From positions 9,858,001 through 9,922,000 of the forward strand of contig JANUWF010001783.1 of NCBI GenBank assembly GCA_026120185.1: a DNA stretch of 64,000 nucleotides. Reading direction: 5' to 3'. The notes below the pieces were generated by a model. That model ran no database searches. It saw only the letters and a list, made by a program, of their open reading frames with translations, and was not told the DNA's origin. A program made the translations under genes and the position numbers. The stretch's first letter is position 1. Each line of letters opens with the position of its first letter. Below, in pieces: positions 56,162 to 64,000 of this stretch. The DNA is from Voacanga thouarsii. Taxonomy: Eukaryota; Streptophyta; Magnoliopsida; Gentianales; Apocynaceae.

Positions 56162-56333
56162 ATCTCCCACAAATCCATAGTTAAAGACTATTCAGGGTTT
56201 ACATAATCTGCTTTCGATAATGGTACCTTCCGGTTTGAACCACTACCTAAGTTATCCAACTTATGCTCCCACAGGAACAGATAGACTTAAGCCTTGAATC
56301 TGAACCTTGAATGTGACGACGTCCATTGGTAAC
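56162..56333 (-). mobile_element. Internal remnant of the LTR-D element
   Basis: 172 bases of non-coding internal sequence, including the polypurine tract, lie between LTR-D and the left end of Copia-C. The last five bases, GTAAC, should recur at the right end of Copia-C if this is a nested insertion. Confidence 0.6.
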
Positions 56334-57779
56334 TGTTAGGATTCGTGGACTCCTAAACGCGAAAAACATCTACGAATCCCTCCCGAGGACCCAAGTAAAC
56401 GATTAAGAAGATCTAAGCTTTAAGAATTACCTCTGGTTGCTGTAATCGAAATCCTTCGATTCTGGTTGCGCTGTTGTACGTTCAACCCGAACAATCACCA
56501 GACGCTGCAGTATGCGAACGTCCTCTATCGGATACACACCGCGAACTCACTCGATACCCGGGGAGTGCTAGCGCCTAGGGTTTGAGAGGTTTTTTTTCTT
56601 TTTCTGGTAGAGAATGGCACGAATGTTCTTAACTGAAAAATTGAACTATTGAAAAGACGGCTAGGGTTTTCTTAAAAACCCTCAAACCTCTTAGAGTCCA
56701 ACCCTAATAATATCTTATCATATTCTAATTTAAATTCAAATTAAATTAAAACTGATATGATAAGATTCTGCCATTATCTCGGTAATTTAACTAATTATTT
56801 TACCGAGTCAGATTCTTATAATCTGGATATCATCCAGATTCATCGAACCTGGTCACCAGAAAAATAACCTAACAAGTTCGCTTATTGTGTGACCCTATAG
56901 GTTCATTTAACACTGGCAGTGTGCCTAAATCATATTTAAATGGCCCACAAGTTATAAGCGGTTTCTAGCAAAACATTATAACTATCCAGGTTAAATGAAG
57001 ATCGGTGATCTCTTTGAACCAAACCATAATTTTATATTTAGTCCTTTTGTCACACGATATCCATATTAAGCATAAGGCACGGAGCATGTCATCCTTATTA
57101 AGCTTAATCAATTATTTCTTGATTTCATAGTAGACTGTTCAAACAAATGATATCAATATCTTAGATTGATATATTTGAGCACGGCCATGCATTTTTAACA
57201 GTCTAACTTATCAAGGGGCTCATGGATATCTCTCCCATAACTGAGAGGGACAAATTCCTTCACAAACAATCATATTCCTCTCCTTGATTTATTCTATATC
57301 CAACAGTAGTCAATTTATTATCTGGTTAAAGACAACTTTAGACAATGTCAAAATATAGAATTTATCAAGTAAGAAACTATGATGAATTTAGGTCGAAGGA
57401 CTTTCAATATTATTATGGCTAGAAAGTACTTATGACATATTCCATGAAGTACTCTCACAGTGGGTCATGTCCAATACAATGTTCTCTAACATTTATTTAT
57501 GTCTTGACTCGATATCACAAATATCCATGGCCAGTAAAACATAGCCATCAAGTCACAAACATACTAATCTTAATTTATTGTTATTCCAATAATAATAATC
57601 GACCAGGGACAGTTTTAGAATAGTCATTGTATTCATTGTAGGGTTTTACTATCAAGTCACGTACTTGATGACCAACAAAACAAAACTCACTATTCATGGA
57701 AAGGAAAGCCTCATATTATTATATAAAATATAATGACAATTGTATAAGTACAAATTGACTCTAGGGCATATCCCCAACA
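56334..57779 (-). repeat. Copia-C 3' LTR
   Basis: On the minus strand it starts TGTTGGGGATATGCCC and ends CGAATCCTAACA. Compared with the right LTR it has lost several C or A bases and has C/T and G/A differences, many at CG sites. Confidence 0.92.
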
Positions 57780-57795
57780 GTCTCCCACTTGCACT
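57780..57795 (-). other. Copia-C polypurine tract
   Basis: The minus strand reads GTGCAAGTGGGAGAC directly before TGTTGGGG of the 3' LTR. Confidence 0.8.
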
Positions 57796-58320
57796 AAGAC
57801 CAATTTGGCATAAGCCGTAATCCCATTGTTCTGGTATGACTATCATGTTTAGACGATGGGAGAGGCTTTGTCGATGGATCCGCAACATTGTCATCGATTG
57901 GCACCTTGCATACATTGACATCTTCTCTATCAACAATTTCTCGAATGAGATGAAAACGTCTAAATATATGTTTGGATCGCTGATGTGATCTTGGTTCCTT
58001 AGCTTGTGCAATGGCTCCATTGTTGTCACAATAGAGATCCACTGGGTTCACAATACTAGGAACTACATCTAGTTCTGTAATGAACTTTTTAATCCAAACT
58101 GCTTATTTAGCTGCAGATGAGGCAACTACATACTCAGACTTCCGTAGTAGAATTGGCTACGGTGTCTTGCTTTGAACTTTTCCAACTTACAAGCACCTCC
58201 ATTCAAACAAAATAGAAAACCCGATTGCGATCTATAATCATCTATGTCGGATCGAAAACTAGCATCGGTGTAACCATTTACAACTAGCTCGCCTTCTTGT
58301 CCTCCATAAACTAAGAACAT
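57794..58320 (-). pseudogene. Copia-C RNase H, frameshifted
   Basis: Two frames encode the domain: NGYTDASFRSDIDDYRSQSG (58126-58320) and DLYCDNNGAIAQAKEPRSHQ with NVADPSTKPLP (57794-58051). A frame change lies between them at about 58060-58150, where the SS-K-TEAEY-type segment should be. The tail is otherwise normal for BARE-like elements. Confidence 0.85.
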
Positions 58321-58324
58321 ATCT

Positions 58325-59329
58325 TTAGTTCTTCTTAAGTACTTTAGTATGTTCTTGACGAGCAGTCCAGTGTGCCTCTCCAGGATTTGATCGGAACTCG
58401 CTTGTCATGCTCAATGCATATGATACATCGGGTCGAGTACATAACATGGCATACATGATAGACCCTATAGCGGAAGCGTATGGTATCTTGTTCATGCGCT
58501 CTTCTTCATCCTTCGTAGAAGGACTTTGAGTTTTGCTGAGTTTAATGCCATGTGACATTGGCAAGAACCCTCTCTTAGAGTCTTGCATACTGAACCTTTT
58601 CAGTACCTTGTCAATGTATGCACTTTGACTTAGTCCAATTAGCTTTCTAGATCTATCTCTATAGATCCTTATACCTAGAATATAGGCAGCTTCACCTAAG
58701 TCTTTCATTGAGAAACAATTTCCCAACCATGTCTTTACACTTTGTAGAGTTGGGATGTCGTTTCCAATGAGTAAGATATCATCAACATAAAGTACCAAAA
58801 AGACTATTGCATTCCCACTTGTTTTCTTATAGACACAAGGCTCATCTTCATTTTTGATAAAGTTAAATTCTTTAATTGCTTCATCAAAACGAAGATTCCA
58901 GCTTCGAGATGCTTGCTTCAATCCATAAATGGATCTTTGAAGCTTGCACACTTTATTAGAATTCAAAGGATCATCAAAACCCTCAGGTTGTGTCATGTAC
59001 ACATCTTCGAGTAAGTTTCTATTAAGAAATGCGGTTTTGATATCCATTTGCCAAATTTCATAGTCATAATATGCTGCTATGGCAAGAAGAATTCTGATAG
59101 ATTTAAGCATTACAACTGGTGAAAAGGTTTCATCATAGTCTATACCATTAGTTTGTCTATAACCTTTTGCTACCAGTCGTGCTTTGTAAGTATGCACATT
59201 TCCCTCCATGTCTGTTTTCTTTTTGAAAACCCACTTACACCCAATGGTTTTTGAACTTTTAGGTGGGTTAACCAAAGTCCAAACTTAGTTATCATACATG
59301 GATTGCATCTCAGATTTCATAGCCTCTAA
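58325..59329 (-). pseudogene. Copia-C reverse transcriptase
   Basis: A 316-codon frame carries KARLVAKGYRQTNGIDYDET, QMDIKTAFLNRNLLEDVYM, SIYGLKQASRSWN and the active-site LVLYVDDILLIGND. The domain looks complete. Breaks occur at both ends: a stop near 59287 toward the integrase and a frame change at about 58325 toward RNase H. Confidence 0.88.
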
Positions 59330-60483
59330 CTATTTTCTAGAGTCAGAACTCTTAATGGCTTCTTGATAGGAAGTGGGCTCATCATTGACCATAAGCTCCA
59401 CATTGTGATCGTCAGTGATGAGAAATCTATATCTCTCAGGTTGTTGACGAACCCTATCAGATCTTCGAGGTCCTTGTTCTATAGATGTAGGCTCATCTTG
59501 GACTTGTGAGCCATCTAATCGAGATTCATTATTTGGTTCAGGCACTAATTGTGGCTCTTGAATCTCATCTTGATGAGGTTCGAGCACTAATCGTGGTCCT
59601 TGAATCTCATCAAGATGTATTTTACTCCCATCGATTCTTTTGGAAATAAATTCCTTTTCAAGAAAGAATCCATTTCGAGCAACAATTACTCTATTTTCTT
59701 TTGGGAGATAAAATTGATATCCTTTAGTTTCTTTAGGATACCCCACAAATATGCATTTATCAGATTTATGTGCAAGTTTATCAGATAATAAACGCTTTAC
59801 ATAAACTTCACAACCCCAAATCTTCAGAAATAACAAACTAGGTTGTCTCCCAGTCCATATCTCATATGGCATTTTCTGAACCGATTTAGATGGAACTCGA
59901 TTTAGTATGAATGCTGCAGTCTCCAGGGCATAACCCCAAAAGGAGATTGGAAGATCAGTTTGACTCATCATTGATCGAACCATATCTAATAAAGTCCGAT
60001 TTCTCCGTTCAGATACACCATTCCATTGAGGTGTTCCTGGTGGAGTTAATTGGGAAATAATTTCACAATTTTTAAGATGCTCGTCAAACTCGTGGCTTAA
60101 GTATTCACCACCTCGATCCGATCGAAGTGTTTTGATACTTTTGCCAAGTTGATTTTGTACTTCATTTTGAAATTCTTTGAATTTCTGGAACGATTCAGAT
60201 TTGTGTTTCATCGTATACAGGTAGCCATATCTCGCTGAAATCATCTCGTAAATGTAATGAAGTATCGAAATCCTCCTCTAGCGAGTGAATTCATTGGTCC
60301 ACATACATCAGTATGTATTAGGCCCAATAAATCAGTTGCCCTTTCATTTTGTCTCTTGAAAGGTGCTTTAGTCATTTTGCCTAATAAACAAGAATCACAT
60401 GTTCTGTAAGATTCTAAATCAAACGATTTTAGAAGCCCATCATTATGAAGCTTTGTTATGCGTTTCTCATTTATATGGCCCAA
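59330..60483 (-). pseudogene. Copia-C integrase
   Basis: The N-terminal part (60241-60483) has MGHINEKRI, the CDSC zinc pair and HTDVCGPMNSLARGG with the first catalytic Asp. The main frame (59330-60244) has RSDRGGEYLSHEF (second Asp) and WNGVSERRNRT (Glu), then the copia C-terminal region IWGCEVYVKR. All three catalytic acids are present. The two frames overlap at 60241-60244, a frameshift in FITFTRDYSRYGYLY. Confidence 0.88.
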
Positions 60484-60960
60484 ACGACAATGCCGTAGTA
60501 AGTCTGATTTAAATCATTGGATTTCAATCTCTTAGTATTTATATTATAGATAGACATGTCTGAAGATCCACGAAGATTTAGAATATAAAGCCCATTCGAT
60601 AATGAAGCATCTCCATAAAAAATGCCGTTTTTATTAATGGAGCAAATGTTATTCCTAATAACAAATTCAAAACCTTCTAAATCCAAACAAGAAACTGAAA
60701 TAATATTCCTACTCATAGCAGGAACATAAAAACAATTGTTCAGTTCTAAAACAAGCCCACTGGGCAAAATTAATTCAAAAGTTCCTACAGCTACTGCAGC
60801 AACTTTTGCTCCATTCGCAACTCGTAGGTCTACCTCGCCTTTTGCCAAGGCTCTACTCCTTTTTAGACCCTGCACATTTACACAAATGTGAGATCCACAA
60901 CCGGTATCCAATACCCATGAATCAGAAGTAGATAAATTAATTTCAATAACATAAATACCT
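60471..60960 (-). pseudogene. Copia-C protease
   Basis: The active site is VLDTGCGSHICVN, in the DTG form usual for the Angela lineage, followed by RVANGAKVAAVAVGTFEL and NCFYVPAMSRNIISVSCLD. A frame change separates it from the integrase near 60480. Confidence 0.85.
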
Positions 60961-61800
60961 GAAGCGGCAGTCTCACCTGTCCTTCTTTTTCTTTGCTTCC
61001 AAATAGAGCTTGCAATTTCTTAACCAATGTCCTTGTTCTCCACAATGGTGGCAAGCTCCCTCATTTGGTGTCTTGGCCTTAGGTTTGGGCTTGAACTTGG
61101 ACTTTGCCTTGTCCTTACCCTTACTAGCCATGACCTTGCCCTTTTGGTTGTTCTTTTTGCCTTTCCCTTTTTGAACCATTAGAACACTAGGAGTATTCTT
61201 CTTAATGTTCAGTTCAGCTTGTTTTAGCATCCCATGCAATTCAAGTAATGGATTTCTCCATATTATGCATGTTAAAATTCATGACAAACTGGTCATACTC
61301 AGCAGGTAAAGAGCCCAAGATCAAATCCGTGGCCATGTCATGATTAACAGGAGCACCAAGCTTATCAAGATGATCTAGATAGCCCTTCATTTTAAGGACA
61401 TGAGCACTTACCGAGGTGCCGTAAACCATCTTACATGCATTTAACGCCTTGTGAGTTTCAAATCTCTCTTGTCGTGCTTGCTCTTGGAACATTTCCTTGA
61501 GATGCACAATCATGTCATATGCCTCTCGCTTCTTCAAACTGTTTTTGAAGTTCGTAGTTCATGGTTGCTAGCATGAGGCAAGTAACATCGTTGGAGTCAT
61601 CTTTGTGCTTACTATAAGCATCTTTTTCAGCTTTTGAGGCGTTATTTGCTGGAGCAGGGGGAATAGGATTTTCAAGAACATAGAGCCTTTTTTCTTGCTT
61701 AAGAACAATTCTTAAGTTTCGTGCCCAATCAAGAAAGTTAGTCCCACTAAGCTTGTCTTTCTCAAGCCACAGTATCGCAATGAATTATTCCAACCGTTTG
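60961..61800 (-). pseudogene. Copia-C gag, frameshifted
   Basis: Three frames together encode the gag. The first (about 61545-61790) has DKLSGTNFLDWARNLRIVLK. The second (61241-61537) has REAYDMIVHLKEMFQEQARQ and ILGSLPAEYDQFVMNFNM. The third (60973-61239) is Lys-rich, with the CCHC knuckle CHHCGEQGHWLRNC. Single-base shifts lie near 61540 and 61240. Confidence 0.85.
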
Positions 61801-63255
61801 TTGCCATTATCTACATACAAAATATGCAAAGTAATTAATTTTTGAGACTCTAACGAAAAACTCCCACTAAAAGCATTTAAACTTTTTGAAACTTCAACAT
61901 TTTGATGTTTCGTAGTGGGGAAAAATATTTTGTTTTAATCATAAGTAAGCTTTGGCTTTAATCTTATAATTAAATAAAATTCTAATTTTAAATGAGATAG
62001 ATATCAAATGTCCCGGCTAAAAATATCTCATAAAATGCCGTAGGCCCAAAACCATTTTGATAGCCCAGCTTAAGTCAAACCATATCAAACATATGGAAAA
62101 CTATTTTCCATCTTATCTCACTCAGTATAATCAAAAGCATCCTACTTTAGTAGGAATGACCATATGATGATCCAAGTAATAACAAGTGTTTGATTTTGGA
62201 AGGCATTTAACACTTAATTTTTTTTTTCTTAAAAAAATTTGATTGGATTGTAGTAAGCAGGAAATAAACATATCAAATATGTATGCAAGATATAAATAAA
62301 AGTGACATAGCATGGCCCATAACCTATGTTGATCATCACGAGCAAAGTGAAGATCAAGGTGGTCAATCTAGGTATATGAACTCCTTAAGCATTCTCTAAT
62401 GCCTTGAGCATACTCCTCCTTGGTTGTAAATGTCTGCTGTCGTCTTCTTTTACATTGGATAGTAAAATTAAAATAATTCCTATTCTAGGAAAGCAAGACA
62501 ATTTTACAACAATGGATAACGACACGCATGCCGTATTTAAAAAATTACAACTTAAAACAACCATAATGTTACCAGCCAATCACATTGGGATGAAACGGGC
62601 CATGCTATGCACTATTCAAAATAATCCACAACTACAATAAAAAACATTGACGAATAACACACAACGAACAGTTAGTTGGGGTTCCAAGGGGCAACGCCCT
62701 GGCGGGGTCAAGGGGCAGCGCCCTGCGGGGTCCAAGGCGGCACACTGGCGGAGGTCCCGCCGGCCGGTCAACGGTGGGGTCAAGGGGCAGCGCTCCTGAA
62801 GGAAAAACGATTTTTCCTACTCTCATTGAATGAGATTTTGCCTTCCGATTTCCGAAAATTAATCAAATTAACGTTCGGACCCCTTAATAACCATCGCCGT
62901 GAAAATTCATATTACAGACAATATGCGTTCTTTTAATCATATTTATACAGATAACATATTATCATGTCCGATTAATAAAAGCAATTCGCAAATATAGAAC
63001 GACGGATAGCATGCTTACGATACCATATCATATTAAAACATACCAATTTACGTGATAATCCGCAACTAACTGGTCCGATCAAGCGACTAAGATGCACACA
63101 TTAAACCTAATTCAGGCAGTCTGCATGCTAAGTATTCTAAAATCATAATCATGCGAACATGCTGATACATACCCGTTAAATTCATATATACATATTATAC
63201 ATGTATTCAACAATACAATTAATACAGATGAATCAACCTAATCGTTTAGCAAGTT
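61801..63255 (-). other. Copia-C 5' untranslated leader
   Basis: About 1.45 kb of non-coding sequence lies between the primer site and gag, a length usual for BARE/Angela elements. It includes a GC-rich repeat block at 62675-62800. Confidence 0.7.
62675..62800. repeat. GC-rich direct repeats in the Copia-C leader
   Basis: GGGGTCAAGGGGCAGCGCCCTG-like units occur three times (about 62684, 62703 and 62774) with CGGAGGTCCCGCCGGCCGG between. This is the most GC-rich stretch of an AT-rich window and could form stable RNA structure in the leader, possibly for packaging or translation. Confidence 0.7.
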
Positions 63256-63268
63256 GCTCTGATACCAC
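63256..63268 (-). other. Copia-C primer-binding site
   Basis: The minus strand reads TGGTATCAGAGC just after the 5' LTR, a perfect initiator-Met tRNA primer site. Confidence 0.92.
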
Positions 63269-64000
63269 TGTTAGGATTCGTGGACTCCTAAACGCGGAAA
63301 ACATCTACGAATCCCTCCCGAGGACCCAAGTAAACGATTAAGAAGATCTAAGCTTTAAGAATTACCTCTCGGTTGTCGTAATCGAAATCCTTCGATTCTC
63401 GGTTGCGCTCGTTGTACGTTCAACCCGAACAATCACCGACGCTGCAAGTATGCGAACGTCCTCTATCGGATACACACCGCGAACTCACTCGATACCCGGG
63501 GAGTGCTAGCGCCTAGGGTTTGAGAGGTTTTTTTTTCTTTCTGGTAGAGAATGGCACGAATGTTCTCAACCGAAAAATTGGACTATTGAAAAGACGGCTA
63601 GGGTTTTCTTAAAAACCCTCGAACCTCTTAGAGTCCAACCCTAATAATATCTTATCATATTCTAATTTAAATTCAAATTAAATTAAAACTGATATGATAA
63701 GATTCTGCCATTATCTCGGTAATTTAACTAATTATTTTACCGAGTCAGATTCTTATAATCTGGATATCATCCAGATTCATCGAACCTCGGTCACCGTAAA
63801 AATAACCTAACAAGTTCGCTTATTGTGTGACCCTATAGGTTCATTTAACACCGGCAAGTGTGCCTAAATCATATTTAAATGGCCCACAAGTTATAAGCGG
63901 TTTCTAGCAAAACATTATAACTATCCAGGTTAAATGAAGATCGGTGATCTCTTTGAACCAAACCATAATTTTATATTTAGTCCTTTTGTCACACGATATC
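63269..64000 (-). repeat. Copia-C 5' LTR, partial
   Basis: The segment is collinear with 56334-57070 and runs off the window. Its outer end and target duplication cannot be seen. Confidence 0.92.

Larger units (their letters stand above)
56334..64000 (-). mobile_element. Copia-C: Angela/BARE-like Ty1/copia element, cut by window edge
   Basis: The left LTR (56334-57779, 1446 bases) and the first 732 bases of a matching right LTR (63269 onward) enclose a minus-strand copia coding region with an initiator-Met primer site and a long 5' leader. LTR length above 1 kb and the LTR start TGTTGGGGATATGCCCTAGAG (minus strand) are typical of the Angela/BARE lineage. The coding region contains several frameshifts, so it is probably inactive. 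It is inserted in the LTR-D element. Confidence 0.92.

Overview
The window is nuclear DNA from a flowering plant, most likely a eudicot. The reasons are two plant housekeeping genes with many short AT-rich GT..AG introns, a plastid-targeted enzyme of the MEP pathway, plant-type transposon lineages (Ty1/copia, CACTA, MULE) and endogenous plant pararetrovirus sequence. The species cannot be named from the sequence alone.

Layout. (1) 1-4.2 kb, minus strand: exons 1-9 and part of exon 10 of DXR, the plastid MEP-pathway reductoisomerase; the 3' end lies outside the window. (2) 4.6-6.9 kb: AT-rich intergenic DNA. (3) 6.9-12.5 kb: Copia-A, a Ty1/copia retrotransposon on the minus strand with two LTRs and a perfect GTACT target duplication. 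Its LTRs are similar but its pol is broken. (4) 13.8-20.7 kb, minus strand: complete PEX14, the peroxisomal import docking protein, 12 exons and 536 codons. (5) 21.4-21.8 kb and 42.1-42.6 kb, both minus strand: two small two-exon genes for secreted cysteine-rich peptides with the same gene structure. They look like relatives of EMBRYO SURROUNDING FACTOR 1 and were probably once neighbours. (6) Between them: a 16 kb CACTA-type transposon (23,099-39,107, target duplication TAC) whose interior is a rearranged cluster of endogenous caulimovirid sequence, followed by a 1.15 kb Mutator-like element (39,317-40,465, 10-bp target duplication). (7) 44.6-46.5 kb: a second, non-autonomous CACTA element (target duplication TCA). 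(8) 47.5-53.9 kb: Copia-B, plus strand, full of stop codons, target duplication TAATT. A third CACTA element (52,170-53,200, target duplication GAA) is inserted in its 3' end. (9) 55.1-64 kb: one LTR and a short internal piece of another LTR element, interrupted by Copia-C, a large Angela/BARE-like copia element on the minus strand that runs off the right end.

Only DXR, PEX14 and the two cysteine-rich peptide genes look like working host genes, and all four are on the minus strand. They do not form a pathway together. Most of the rest is nested mobile DNA whose insertion order can be read from target-site duplications.

The most unusual features are the caulimovirid cluster inside a CACTA element, with viral pieces in inverted-repeat arrangement and a capsid-before-movement-protein gene order; a tRNA-like module shared by two different CACTA elements; an array of near-perfect palindromes in the third CACTA element; and the pair of cysteine-rich peptide genes. 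Exon boundaries were placed by hand from reading frame and GT/AG sites. Repeat identities were judged by eye and not by alignment software.
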